64,000 nt of DNA, from positions 248,001 through 312,000 of the forward strand of contig NZ_JAIVFX010000002.1 in assembly GCF_020829625.1 (NCBI RefSeq), in the 5' to 3' direction. The stretch is from Nostoc sp. XA010. GTDB lineage: Bacteria > Cyanobacteriota > Cyanobacteriia > Cyanobacteriales > Nostocaceae. The notes under the pieces were generated by a model. It ran no database searches, had not been told where the DNA came from, and worked only from the letters and a program-made list of their open reading frames with translations. Both the position numbers and the translations under genes were made by a program. Below, piece by piece: positions 53,170-62,791 of this stretch. Each line of letters opens with the position of its first letter. Position 1 is the first letter of the stretch.

Positions 53170-54654
53170 TTATTTATCCTTTACTAAATCAGAAAATAAC
53201 TTCTGCCAATCGATAGAGTTAACAGTATTATCTCCCTGTTTTACTTCAAACGTAACATTAGAAGCTTTTTCTAGTTTTAAGGCTTGCACACAAAGTTCTG
53301 CCACATCCTCACGGGTGATTTTGCCCTTAATATTATCGCCTTGCTCAAATATTAATTCCTTACCTCCTGCTTCTTCAGTTAAAGCACAAGGTCTAACAAT
53401 CGTATAAGGAATTCCGCTTTCTCTTAAACTATCTTCTCCCTTCAACTTCCAAGTTAAAATTCCTCCCAATTGGTCATTTAATTTCACTGCTGGCGGTTCT
53501 TCATCTAAATTAATGCCAGGGCGACCGGGACGAGTCACACCTGCTGAACTGACGAGGATAAATTGTGGTAAAGTAGCACCGCCGTAAGCTTTTATTGATT
53601 CCAACTGCAAAGCAAAACCACCGGGAGAAAATTTAGGATTCAAAGCGCCATCATATTCAAATTTGCTCAACATCAGTTGGAATGAACAAACTCTATCCTG
53701 GTCAATTGGCGGTGCATCTTTGACAACTTTTGCCCGAAAGACGGGAATCAAATCTGCAAAGGGAATGTGAACATCTATCCAGGTATCAGCTACGGTATCG
53801 AAAGAATAGCTATAGCCAATACCATCCCATTTTGAATCTGTCCGCAGGAAGATTTTATAACGCTGACCGTCACCTTTGACACGCAGTTTTACACCTTCGC
53901 AATCAGATAAATTGAAGGGTGGATCAAAATTCTTGGTTCTAATAGAAGCAAATCCACCAGAGTTAGCCGTGGAGACATTACCAGCAAATAAAGCTGTATT
54001 TTCTGCTAATTGGATATTACTGGCACTCACGCCACCCATAACGACATCATCCAGCGCCCCCCAGTAATCTTTTAATTCTGCTGATGGCTTGGTGAAATCA
54101 AATATCGGTTTTTCGTTTGCTTGGGGTAGATATTTTGCAGCTGCTTGGACTAAATTTTTAACACCTTGATATTCTACATTTTCTGGGGTGTCGCCAACAA
54201 TTTCTGGCTGGTAAAATTTAACCCCTTGATAATATTTGGCTCTATCTGCTGTGTCTCCCTCAACTGGTTGCACACGCACTGCTGTGCAACAAACTACAGC
54301 TTGGATATCAGCCATAACTAAAGAAGTTAAAGTTTCTGGTTGGGTGATATCCGCAACTACTAAGTCTATATCATTACCAAGAATTGACCGGGCTTTGTCA
54401 ATGTCTCGAACTAGGGCGCGAACTTTATAACCTTGTTGGAGCGATCGCTGCACAACTCGTTTACCTACACCACCTGTTGCACCTGCTACTAATATTACAC
54501 CCACATTTCTTCCTCCATTGGGTCTATTTTGATTATCCTTAGGACGACCTTGGATTAACTGCTGTACCCAGTTAAGGAAAGGAATTACCTCAAAGTAAGT
54601 CAGGGTTTCAATAAACCTGCCTAAATCCCATTGAGAACGATTTTTGTCAGTCAT
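53170..54654 (-). CDS. NAD(P)-binding SDR protein with an inserted CIA30 domain
   Basis: A 494-residue protein. The atypical SDR/NmrA-type fold starts at VILVAGATGGVGKRVVQRSL (about residue 53), is interrupted by a CIA30 beta domain (FDFTKPSAELKDYWGALDDVVMGGVS, about 195-365) and resumes with QFILVSSAGVTRPG and YTIVRPCALTEEAGGKEL. CIA30 is named after a complex I assembly factor. In cyanobacteria and plastids this architecture is shared by a conserved but little-studied protein. No transmembrane segment. Confidence 0.87.
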   Translation of the reverse strand: MTDKNRSQWDLGRFIETLTYFEVIPFLNWVQQLIQGRPKDNQNRPNGGRNVGVILVAGATGGVGKRVVQRSLQQGYKVRALVRDIDKARSILGNDIDLVVADITQPETLTSLVMADIQAVVCCTAVRVQPVEGDTADRAKYYQGVKFYQPEIVGDTPENVEYQGVKNLVQAAAKYLPQANEKPIFDFTKPSAELKDYWGALDDVVMGGVSASNIQLAENTALFAGNVSTANSGGFASIRTKNFDPPFNLSDCEGVKLRVKGDGQRYKIFLRTDSKWDGIGYSYSFDTVADTWIDVHIPFADLIPVFRAKVVKDAPPIDQDRVCSFQLMLSKFEYDGALNPKFSPGGFALQLESIKAYGGATLPQFILVSSAGVTRPGRPGINLDEEPPAVKLNDQLGGILTWKLKGEDSLRESGIPYTIVRPCALTEEAGGKELIFEQGDNIKGKITREDVAELCVQALKLEKASNVTFEVKQGDNTVNSIDWQKLFSDLVKDK

Positions 54655-54830
54655 ATTTGCGTCCTCATAACTTTCTTCAGTTTAGCCCAATGTTTGTTTC
54701 TCCAAATCCTCCGGTACTCAGAGCTTGGATAATGCTGAATTGCTTTAATTAGGGGAAAGGTACAGGAGATAACTATAACCTGTAACCTATTCCCTTAAGC
54801 CAAATCTTTGGCATTCCATGCGACGCCAAA

Positions 54831-54851
54831 TAGCCCGTCGTAGACATCGCT
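54831..54851 (-). repeat. dispersed repeat DR-A, partial copy 5
   Basis: TAGCCCGTCGTAGACATCGC, the right-hand portion of the repeat only. Confidence 0.65.
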
Positions 54852-54904
54852 CAATCACGTTAGGATACTTAATGAGGTGTTCCTAATCAAACGGTAATTT
54901 ACTT

Positions 54905-55414
54905 ATGAACCAACTCGAAGACATTCAAGCTGAGTACGAAAAGTTTCCAGAAGAATTGGAGAGTGTAATTATTAGCACCGTGAGCGCACAAGCAATACCC
55001 AATGCTAGTTATGCTCCCTTTGTAATAGATGATTCCAAAAACATCTACATTTACGTCAGTGGTCTTTCAACTCATACCAAAAATCTCTATGACAATCCTC
55101 ATGTTAGTGTCTTGTTTATCGAGGATGAAGCCAAGAGTAATCTAATTTTTGCCCGTCGTCGTTTAAATTTTGATTGTACGGCAAATTTGATAGAGCGTGA
55201 AACTGATAAGTGGAATCAAATTGTTGAGCAATTTCAAGGGCGGTTTGGTCAAATTATCGAGGTTTTGCGCGGCTTGTCTGACTTTCGGATTTTCCAGCTA
55301 ACACCGAGTGAAGGTCGTTTTGTAGTTGGTTTTGGGGCAGCCTATCACATCAGTGGTGATAACCTAAATCAACTTGTTCAGATCACAGGAGATAGTAATC
55401 AAAAGCAAGGATGA
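54905..55414 (+). CDS. HugZ-like pyridoxamine-phosphate-oxidase-fold protein
   Basis: A 169-residue split-barrel protein. YAPFVIDDSKNIYIYVSGLS, HTKNLYDNPHVSVLFIEDE and the closing GRFVVGFGAAYHI fit the HugZ/HutZ branch, whose members bind or degrade heme. The His residues needed for heme are not certain, so an FMN-binding general stress role remains possible. Confidence 0.85.
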   Translation: MNQLEDIQAEYEKFPEELESVIISTVSAQAIPNASYAPFVIDDSKNIYIYVSGLSTHTKNLYDNPHVSVLFIEDEAKSNLIFARRRLNFDCTANLIERETDKWNQIVEQFQGRFGQIIEVLRGLSDFRIFQLTPSEGRFVVGFGAAYHISGDNLNQLVQITGDSNQKQG

Positions 55415-55550
55415 ATTGTATGCCAATTAAATATGAAATAGCTTAAAAGACAAAAAGTTTACTTACTCCGATATTTATCGGTAAGCTTGACTTTATACCT
55501 CGTAATTTTGCCTTCGGGTAAAGTGCCATTAAACTATACTTTTTAATTTT

Positions 55551-56456
55551 ATGCTTCAGTTTCAACCTCCTGGCTTTGGACATAAACTTATCCATACATC
55601 CTTGGGGGCAATGGTTTACTATACCCAAACGAATGCACCTTGGGCCTTCGCTGATACTGAAGATTTACCTCCACTACTGTTTCTCCATAACTTTGGTGGT
55701 GGGGCGTCTGCGTATGAATGGTCTAAAGTTTACCCGGCTTTTGCCTCTAATTACCACATTTTAGCTCCCGATTTAATCGGCTGGGGAGAATCAGCTCATC
55801 CAGTCCGGGATTATAAAATTAGGGATTATCTCAGCACGATCGCAGAGTTTATCATTGAAACTTGTCGTCAACCAGTGACAGTGGTAGCCTCATCTCTAAC
55901 AGCCGCTTTTGCTATTCGCCTAGCTATTGTTCAACCCAATTTATTCAAAGCGCTGTTTTTGGTTTCCCCCTCTGGATTTGATGATTTTGGGCAGGGTGCT
56001 GGACGCAGACTTCCGCTTTCAGTGATCAATGCGCCTCTGTTGGACAATTTTATTTATATGCTTGGTGCTGAAAATGAAATTGCAGTCCGAAATTTTTTAC
56101 AAAGTTTTCTGTTTGCCAAATCACAACGAGTATCTCAAGAAATGGTGGAGGCTTATTTAACCTCTGCACAACAGCCTAATGCCAAGTTTGCCGCTTTGTC
56201 ATTTTTGCGCGGCGATCTTTACTTTGATCTGAGTTTATATATTAAACAACTGACAATTCCCACGGTCATTTTTTGGGGAGAAAAGGCACAATTTACCAGC
56301 GTAAAATTAGGACGACGCTTGGCAAATTTAAATCCAAGTGCAATTCAAGATTTTTATGCGATCGCAGATGCAGGAGTATTACCTCATTTGGAAACACCAG
56401 AAGTTTTCATTGGGCTATTACAAAAGTATCTTGGGGAGTTAGGAGTTAGGAGTTAG
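55551..56456 (+). CDS. alpha/beta hydrolase (paralogue of 12108-13004)
   Basis: A 301-residue protein whose fold and length match the copy at 12 kb: FQPPGFGHKLIHTSLGAMVY, LFLHNFGGGASAYEWSKVYP, APDLIGWGESAHP, VVASSLTAAFAI, YLTSAQQPNAKFAALSF. As in that copy the elbow is A-S-S-L and no clear catalytic His follows, so both may be non-hydrolytic or act on an unusual ester. HNFGGG replaces the more usual HGFGGG. The final residues and stop codon (GVRS, stop) come from a GGAGTTA repeat array that starts inside the gene at 56435. Confidence 0.83.
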   Translation: MLQFQPPGFGHKLIHTSLGAMVYYTQTNAPWAFADTEDLPPLLFLHNFGGGASAYEWSKVYPAFASNYHILAPDLIGWGESAHPVRDYKIRDYLSTIAEFIIETCRQPVTVVASSLTAAFAIRLAIVQPNLFKALFLVSPSGFDDFGQGAGRRLPLSVINAPLLDNFIYMLGAENEIAVRNFLQSFLFAKSQRVSQEMVEAYLTSAQQPNAKFAALSFLRGDLYFDLSLYIKQLTIPTVIFWGEKAQFTSVKLGRRLANLNPSAIQDFYAIADAGVLPHLETPEVFIGLLQKYLGELGVRS

Positions 56457-56560
56457 GAGTTAGGAGTTAGGAGTTAGGAGTTAGGAGTTAGGAGTTAGGA
56501 GTTAGGAGTTAGGAGTTAGGAGTTAGGAGTTAGGAGTTAGGAGTTAGGAGTTAGGAGTTT
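56435..56560. repeat. heptanucleotide array GGAGTTA, 17 perfect units plus one
   Basis: Units begin at 56435 and repeat every 7 bases to 56553 without a change; the 18th unit ends GGAGTTT. The array supplies the last codons and the stop of the hydrolase gene and ends 7 bases from the stop of the convergent metalloprotease gene. Confidence 0.95.
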
Positions 56561-56566
56561 TACTTC

Positions 56567-59317
56567 CTATTTAGAAATTAACTGTGCATTTAATGCTTTA
56601 GCGATGCGATCGCCAGAAGCTTCTAAGTGGGCTAGGGTGTAAATATCAAGGCTTTCACTAAGTTGTTTGAGTCTGACATCAATGGCTTTTTGCAGTTGGC
56701 GCAATTTATACCAAGCCAGTGTCCGACCATCTTCAGGTGTATCATTAGTACCCAACATCATCTCTAGTAAAATATTCAGATATTCCCGTTGCAATGAACG
56801 GCGGATGCTAGAAATTGGCTTTGGTTCTCCTGGGGTTAAAACTTCTGTCCAAATACCTGTTTGCAGGGTGTCGAACAGTTCCGGGATGGAAAGTGCTTCT
56901 CCAGGCTGGGTTTTTAATTCTATGTCTTGTAAACGATTCAGGCGATCGCTGTCTAATAGCGATCGCAGCACCGCACTTTGAAAACCCAGAATGCGATCGT
57001 GAATTGGATAATCAAGGCGGTTGTTAGGTACAGAACTACCCCAGTGTTCCCAGCGCGATGGTGCTAGTTGATTCAACAATTGTGGTGAAAAATTGAAAGC
57101 ATTCTCAGCAAACACATATTGTTGTAACTTTGTCAACGCTTGACGTTGTTTTAAAAGTGAAACTGGTACAAATGTCCAAGAAGTATCATCACTAGCATGG
57201 AGACGCCGAAACGATTGTCCACCAATGTATTTAGAAAGTAAGGTGGCGTTGCGAAAATAATATTTAAGAACTCTATTGAATGAGACGCGCAGGTTACTAT
57301 AACTTTCGCCTTTCGATAGATAACCCTTGTCAAGGCGCTGCCACATAAAACGGGCATTATCCATTTGCCACTGCGAATAAAGTAGCACATCACTACTCAT
57401 GTCCCAGACATTTGCCAAAGGATTAATGTCCCAGATATCTTCATCAGTTGCATAAGATAATTCTGGTTGAGGCGACACCAGTGCAATCTGCTCCAAAAAA
57501 GTTTTTTCTAATTCTGGAATGATTCCCTCAAGTGTTACTGATGGGCTTCTTTTATAACCATACTCAATTGCCCATTCGTCGTAGGGGCCAACAACTCCTG
57601 GGAAATAGTCACCTTGTTGTATTCCTTGTGGTGCAATATTCACGGGTAGATAGTCCATCACCGAACCCACTAAACCTTTAGTGCGAGTGATTTCTGTATT
57701 ATTTAATTCTTCGGGCGTTAACATGGTGCTACCGTGAAAGTTGTGGCGCAAACCGAGAGTATGCCCGACTTCGTGAGCAATGAGAGAACGCAAATATTGA
57801 TGCACATACTTTTTCATGGTTTCACTACTGGGTGTAGTGTTTGGCAAAATTGACAATGCCAACGCCCCCATTGCGGCTTGATCTGAAGACTCCATGCTAT
57901 AGCAGAAATCATTGTCTACTAAATGTTGTTCAGGAAAAGCTTTAAAACCTTTCGAGAACATTGCAGATAAATTACCTGGGCATGAGTTTTTGCCCAGTTG
58001 AGAAAAATGTCCATCCGTAAAAGACGAATTTGCTTCCATCAGTGCGTGATATTCTTGCTGAATTGAACGCACCATATTGGCATCCACAATAATATCTGCA
58101 TCCAATATTTCCCCGGTAAGTGGGTTAACGCGCACTGGGCCTTTGGCAAAACCTGCATCTAAAGAATTGAACCAGCGAATAGTATTGTAATGTACATCTC
58201 CCGGTTGCCAATCAGCATCATCTGGCATTTGCTGCACTTCAATAGCATTTTGAAATCCAGCTTTTTCAAACGCTTTGTTCCACATCAAAACACCTTCACG
58301 AATCGCATCGCGGTACTCTAGTGGCACAGCATTTTCAATCCAAAACACAATTGGCTTTTTGGGTGGAGATAAGGGGGCGTTAGGATCTGATGGTTCTAGA
58401 TGCCAACGATTGATGTAACGGACAAATGATTCGTGAGCATTATTATTAGATAAATCTTGGAAAGCAGTAATAAAATATCCTACTCTGTCATCTGCAAGTC
58501 TAGGAATATAGCCCGTGTTTTCTCTAAGCTGAGAAAAACTGTAGTGTACCTTCAGGGTGAGTGCCCTGCTATCGGGTACTGTGACTAAATTTGCTCCTTC
58601 TAGTGATGAAAAACTGTAAATAGAATCAATTTCTACATTTTCTGCGAAGCTGTTAACATCACCTAAATAAGACTTTCTTGTATCTAAGTGATAATCAGCA
58701 TGAAAAGAGGATTTTAATAAGGTAGTTAAGCCGGCAAAATCCTGCATTAGCAGTTCATCTAGGCTGATTAGAATATTTTTACTGCCTGGTTTAATAGTGT
58801 ATATTTCGAGTGAATAAAGAACTGAGTCGCTAAATGAGCGAGCAAGCGATCGCTGTTCTGGTCTACTTTCCGCGCGGAATTTAACATTACGAACAACAAA
58901 GTGCAATCTATTCTTTACTCGTTGGAAGTAGAAGAGGAAATCAGATAGAGGTAATCCACTATAAATTCCCTTTTCCCCGATGCCAGATTCCAATGTAACT
59001 ATAGCTAGATAGTCTTTATTTAGCTGCTCTGGTTTAATTTCTAAGTAAATTTTGCCCGAATCCGCACTGCAATAAAGTGTGAAGAGTCCCTCTAGTTTAT
59101 CTATTCTTTTGACAATCTCATTAAATGGGCAAAAATCTTCTTTTCTACTTTTAGTAAGATTATTGTCAGCACTTGCTAAGTTTTCAACCGTCGGGAGTGC
59201 ATTTAATTGTTGCACATCAATATATGAAAGTTGGTTTGCTCCTGCGTAATCACTTGATAGGAGCAAGTTATACAGTAATACTATACAGATTGCGAATTTC
59301 CTTATCCAGTATTTCAT
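56567..59317 (-). CDS. secreted zinc metalloprotease with DUF5117/DUF5118-type domains
   Basis: A 916-residue metalloprotease. A signal peptide (KFAICIVLLYNLLLSSDYAGA) opens the protein. The N-terminal half (DYLAIVTLESGIGEKGIYSG, LHFVVRNVKFRAE, PLEYRDAIREGVLMWNKAFEKAGF) follows the pattern of DUF5118/DUF5117 proteins, and the zinc site is HEVGHTLGLRH (about residues 515-525), with SVMDYLPV as the Met-turn. Substrate unknown. ATG 59317 is used; an upstream GTG at 59332 adds five residues. Confidence 0.9.
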   Translation of the reverse strand: MKYWIRKFAICIVLLYNLLLSSDYAGANQLSYIDVQQLNALPTVENLASADNNLTKSRKEDFCPFNEIVKRIDKLEGLFTLYCSADSGKIYLEIKPEQLNKDYLAIVTLESGIGEKGIYSGLPLSDFLFYFQRVKNRLHFVVRNVKFRAESRPEQRSLARSFSDSVLYSLEIYTIKPGSKNILISLDELLMQDFAGLTTLLKSSFHADYHLDTRKSYLGDVNSFAENVEIDSIYSFSSLEGANLVTVPDSRALTLKVHYSFSQLRENTGYIPRLADDRVGYFITAFQDLSNNNAHESFVRYINRWHLEPSDPNAPLSPPKKPIVFWIENAVPLEYRDAIREGVLMWNKAFEKAGFQNAIEVQQMPDDADWQPGDVHYNTIRWFNSLDAGFAKGPVRVNPLTGEILDADIIVDANMVRSIQQEYHALMEANSSFTDGHFSQLGKNSCPGNLSAMFSKGFKAFPEQHLVDNDFCYSMESSDQAAMGALALSILPNTTPSSETMKKYVHQYLRSLIAHEVGHTLGLRHNFHGSTMLTPEELNNTEITRTKGLVGSVMDYLPVNIAPQGIQQGDYFPGVVGPYDEWAIEYGYKRSPSVTLEGIIPELEKTFLEQIALVSPQPELSYATDEDIWDINPLANVWDMSSDVLLYSQWQMDNARFMWQRLDKGYLSKGESYSNLRVSFNRVLKYYFRNATLLSKYIGGQSFRRLHASDDTSWTFVPVSLLKQRQALTKLQQYVFAENAFNFSPQLLNQLAPSRWEHWGSSVPNNRLDYPIHDRILGFQSAVLRSLLDSDRLNRLQDIELKTQPGEALSIPELFDTLQTGIWTEVLTPGEPKPISSIRRSLQREYLNILLEMMLGTNDTPEDGRTLAWYKLRQLQKAIDVRLKQLSESLDIYTLAHLEASGDRIAKALNAQLISK

Positions 59318-59332
59318 CCTTTGGCTTTCCAC

Positions 59333-60243
59333 TTGAACCAGTTCTCGTATTGAGGAAAAAATGTGGATTAATTTGCCGTCTGCAAGCCCTTCAATATCTA
59401 AGGATTACGGTATAAATCCACTCATTTAGACAAAATGTCTCTAGTTTAAAAGTCGTCTTACTCTTGATTGTTATTAGTAGCTATTTATTTTTATGCATCA
59501 AGTATCTGTGTCTTAAAACAGATAATTTATATAACCAAAGATACATGTTTTATTAACTTATATCTGAATTAAAGACCAAATGTAGCATTAAAAATGTATA
59601 TAGTGCTACATTTGTCAGCCGAAGTAATCTCAAGCATCATTTATAAACAGAAAGAGAGACTACTAAAAAAGCTGTTATTGAGTATTAAAAAGCTTTTTTA
59701 GGATGAATTGTGGAAATTTATGCTAATCGGCTTAATTGCTTCAAATCAATTACGGGATAATATCCTGCTACTGGTTGCAGTTTGGAGGCAACTGTTGGAG
59801 AAACTTTAGCACCGAATAAATCAGACTTCAGAATGGCAATACCACCCAATTTTTCTGAGTTTTTGTAAGTGATAATCGCTTGGACTTGTTATGCTTTTTG
59901 AACATAATGATTTTCTTTAGTATATTAAAAGAAGGGGAGCATCCCAATGCAAGTAAATTTACCAAAATCGTTACAAGTCAATTGCGAATGAAGCGTATCG
60001 CTTCGCTTAATGAGCTAGCTTTTTTAAAAGTTGCAAAATGAAGCGATCGCAACATCTGTACTTTGCGATTGCTTTGTTTAACTGCGTTCTGATCGCGATG
60101 ACCAATTAGCGTCAAACAAATCACCTCTTCCCAAAGATTTAAAATATATTTCTTTTTTACAACTAAAATATGCCTTTTGCTAGAAGGATAATTACCTTTC
60201 TATAGTTAATGTTTAATTTGTAGTCAAAAAAAAGCTAATTGGC
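59333..60243. other. long AT-rich spacer with one gene relic
   Basis: 911 bases. Apart from the relic at 59718-59888 it holds a small hairpin (GAAGCGTATCGCTTC near 59991) and AT-rich upstream regions of the two divergent neighbours. Confidence 0.5.
59718..59888 (-). pseudogene. 3'-terminal fragment of an unidentified gene
   Basis: A 56-codon open stretch without a start codon reads QVQAIITYKNSEKLGGIAIL, KSDLFGAKVSPTVASKLQPV, AGYYPVIDLKQLSRLA and stop. Codon use and composition look coding, while an in-frame TAA (59889) cuts it upstream. I cannot name the family. Confidence 0.45.
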
Positions 60244-60639
60244 ATGATAAATTTAATTTCTAGGACGATTGCTAACATCAGTTCCCTACTTAAAGGACTT
60301 CAGGTAAAATCTTTTTTGGCTGTTGTCGTAGTTGGTTTTCTAGTGCTGACGACAAATGTTAGTGATGGGCCAAATGACAAAGGCTTAAAGGAGAGAGTTC
60401 GTCAACAGGTAGAGCAAAATGATGCTGAAAGACCGAAAACAGTAGGGCAGTGGTTTAAGGATGCTCGTGAAACCGAAGATTCTCCTGGTGAACGACTTCA
60501 GAAGATTGGGCAACAGTCAGGAGAAGCCTTTAAAGAGTTTGGAGGTGGATACGTAAAGGGCGCTCAAGAAACTGCTAGCGATGTAGGCGACAGTGCGGCA
60601 GAGGCAGCCAAAGATGTTTCAAACAGAGTTGGACTCTAA
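60244..60639 (+). CDS. membrane-anchored hypothetical protein with LEA-like tail
   Basis: A 131-residue protein with one membrane segment (FLAVVVVGFLVLTT, about residues 24-37), then a charged, Gly/Ala/Glu-rich helical part (RVRQQVEQND, GQQSGEAFKEFGGGYVKGAQ, ETASDVGDSAAEAAKDVSNR) with 11-residue periodicity like LEA or apolipoprotein helices. A stress-protection role is an inference from composition only. Confidence 0.72.
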   Translation: MINLISRTIANISSLLKGLQVKSFLAVVVVGFLVLTTNVSDGPNDKGLKERVRQQVEQNDAERPKTVGQWFKDARETEDSPGERLQKIGQQSGEAFKEFGGGYVKGAQETASDVGDSAAEAAKDVSNRVGL

Positions 60640-61230
60640 ATGCGTTACGATATCCTATTGGCAGCAAGTACTAATAACTTTTCGCCAATAAAAGAGTAAT
60701 AATAGGGGCGCTGGTGTTTAACCACCGAATTCTAATACTTGGGTAACGCGCTTACCCTTGCTAGATGGTACATTGTAGTCTTTCTTAGTTGCATAAAATA
60801 TAGTCCTTTAGTAGGGGCGTACAGCTAGCTGTACGCCCCTTCTGCAAAATTTAGATTAATACAAGATAAGAAAGAGATATATAATTTTCACAAATGATTT
60901 GGGACTACTATAGAATACAATTATTTTTACTTTTGACTTCAGCCTTGCGGTACTAGCCATGCGATCGCTCATTTATAATTCAGGCAGTTTTACAATTAAA
61001 CAATCAAGTTTGATTATCACTTTGATTGATTTAAAGTTGACTTTTTTACCAAGGCGATCGCAGCCATATTCAGTTTCGCTAATCTAGCTTAACCCTATCG
61101 TTATTTTAGGCTATAGGACTATGATTTAATTTCTGAAAAAAGTCCGTACAACTTTAAAAGCGTGATTCCATATTCCCTACTCCCTACTCCCCACTTATAT
61201 GCTCGTGTGAATTAACGAAACTATATCTTT
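60640..61230. other. spacer with dispersed repeats
   Basis: 591 bases holding the 28-bp palindrome at 60813 and, at 60931-60956, a copy of the TTTTGAC/CCTTGCGGTACTAG element seen at 902. No gene recognised. Confidence 0.5.
60813..60840. repeat. perfect 28-bp palindrome
   Basis: AGGGGCGTACAGCT followed by its exact reverse complement AGCTGTACGCCCCT, with no loop. A dispersed cyanobacterial type; a terminator role is possible. Confidence 0.8.
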
Positions 61231-61902
61231 TTATGAAACTTGTATATCTTGTAGCTTTGCCACCATTTCTGCACGCGCTGAAACCTTCAACTTGCGAAAC
61301 ATCCTTTTCAAAGCTTGTTTCACGGAATTTTGTGTAATCCAAAGTTTTTCCCCAATTTCTGCGTTCGTTAACCCCTGCGCCACTAAGTCGGCAATTTCTA
61401 ACTCACGCGCTGTTAGAGGATTTACTAAAAGAGAATGGGATATTTTTGGTTTTGTCCGTAGAGTTGCCATTTTTGCTGATAAATGAATGCATAAGGCACT
61501 CAAATCAGCTAAATCGTTGCCATTAAAAGCCGGATTTCCCTTGTCACGAGCCAAGTTAAGCGTTCCTACAAGATGACCATTGCAAACAATTGGCCCAGTC
61601 ATTACGTGTTCGTGATCCGAACGTGAGCAAAAATGCTTCCAGTCTCCTGGCGATAATAATAACTGTTCATGGGCGGGAGCGTGACGCTCAACCACGTAGC
61701 GCCCGACTGGATTGCTTTCTAAGCATACTGCCGGAATGCCCTGAACATCCATTTGGGCCGTTGGTTGCTCATTTAGGAAATAAATGCCCCAATTTTGCAC
61801 GCCAAAATGCTCACCAATTTTATCCGTGAGAGCTAGCCTTAATTCTTGCTCATTTTGGACATTGGCGATCGCATCAAATACGGTGTGGAGAGAATTAACC
61901 AT
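61231..61902 (-). CDS. GAF-LuxR transcriptional regulator
   Basis: A 223-residue regulator: an N-terminal GAF sensor (about residues 10-140; WGIYFLNEQP, GRYVVERHAP, HVMTGPIVCNGHLVGTLNLA) and a C-terminal LuxR HTH (LTARELEIADLVAQG, NAEIGEKLWITQNSVKQALK). There is no receiver domain, so it should respond to a ligand or light/redox cue through GAF. ATG 61902 is chosen over TTG 61929. Divergent from the DUF3386 gene, with 100 bases between. Confidence 0.88.
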   Translation of the reverse strand: MVNSLHTVFDAIANVQNEQELRLALTDKIGEHFGVQNWGIYFLNEQPTAQMDVQGIPAVCLESNPVGRYVVERHAPAHEQLLLSPGDWKHFCSRSDHEHVMTGPIVCNGHLVGTLNLARDKGNPAFNGNDLADLSALCIHLSAKMATLRTKPKISHSLLVNPLTARELEIADLVAQGLTNAEIGEKLWITQNSVKQALKRMFRKLKVSARAEMVAKLQDIQVS

Positions 61903-62002
61903 AAGTGTACCCAGTTGGGGACTATCCAAGCCTCAACAATTACTTCTATGCTAATACCAAGGAAACTAAAACGCTAATTACAGTAGCGACTAGGAGAAGC
62001 AC

Positions 62003-62659
62003 ATGACAGTTACACAACTCTCTGCTCAGGAACTTTTCCGGGCTGCTTATGAGAACCGCTACACTTGGGACAAGAATTTCCCTGGTTATACCGCAAATAT
62101 TACCTTTAAGCATGATGATAAAGTGTTTACAGGAAAAGTTATCATCACTGCCAATCTGAAAGCCGAAGTTTTGGATGTAGATGACGAGCCAGCCCAGAAA
62201 GCAATTCATGGTCAAGCATGGGAGATAGCAATTCACCGCATCCGCCGCAGCTTTGAAGATACCCACAGCGCCAATACCTTTAGCTATGGCAAAACCGACG
62301 AAACTGGTGCGGTTGAGCTTTTAATGGGTGGTAAGGCTGAGGGCGATAAATATAAAGTCCGCAATAATGAAGTATGCCATGTTCACCGTCTAATTCACGG
62401 TACTTATGTGACAATTGACACTTTTAGCAGTCACGACACCGGGGAAGGCTACTTATCTCACAGCTATGACTCTGTGTACCATGACCCCAAGACTGGAGAA
62501 CAAAAGGGCGGTAGAAGCGAATTTATCGATGAATATGAAAAAGTTGGTAACTATTTTATTCTAAATCGTCGAGAGATTCGCACCGAGACAGCAGGGCAAG
62601 TTTCTATTCAAGAATTTATCTTCTCTGATATTAAATTGTTGGAACCTGTTGCTGCTTAA
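62003..62659 (+). CDS. DUF3386 family protein
   Basis: A 218-residue cyanobacterial protein of the DUF3386 family: LFRAAYENRYTWDKNFPGYT, AWEIAIHRIRRSFEDTHSAN, GYLSHSYDSVYHDPKTGEQ, IQEFIFSDIKLL. The beta-rich pattern resembles outer-membrane-lipoprotein carrier folds, but no signal peptide is present. AGGAGA precedes the ATG. Function unknown. Confidence 0.87.
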   Translation: MTVTQLSAQELFRAAYENRYTWDKNFPGYTANITFKHDDKVFTGKVIITANLKAEVLDVDDEPAQKAIHGQAWEIAIHRIRRSFEDTHSANTFSYGKTDETGAVELLMGGKAEGDKYKVRNNEVCHVHRLIHGTYVTIDTFSSHDTGEGYLSHSYDSVYHDPKTGEQKGGRSEFIDEYEKVGNYFILNRREIRTETAGQVSIQEFIFSDIKLLEPVAA

Positions 62660-62676
62660 GCTGTATTTTGTAATCT

Positions 62677-62712
62677 AAAAAAAAGCGTAGGCTGTACCTA
62701 CGCTTTTTTTTT
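62677..62712 (+). terminator. Rho-independent terminator after DUF3386
   Basis: AAAGCGTAGG-CTGTA-CCTACGCTTT followed by T-run: a GC stem of seven with A/T extension on both sides, 18 bases after the stop codon. Confidence 0.92.
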
Positions 62713-62791
62713 GACATTGACTAATAACAATCAACTGTCATAGTCAAGTGACCTGTAAAGTCAGAAAGCTAATACGTTATCAAGTTTAAAA

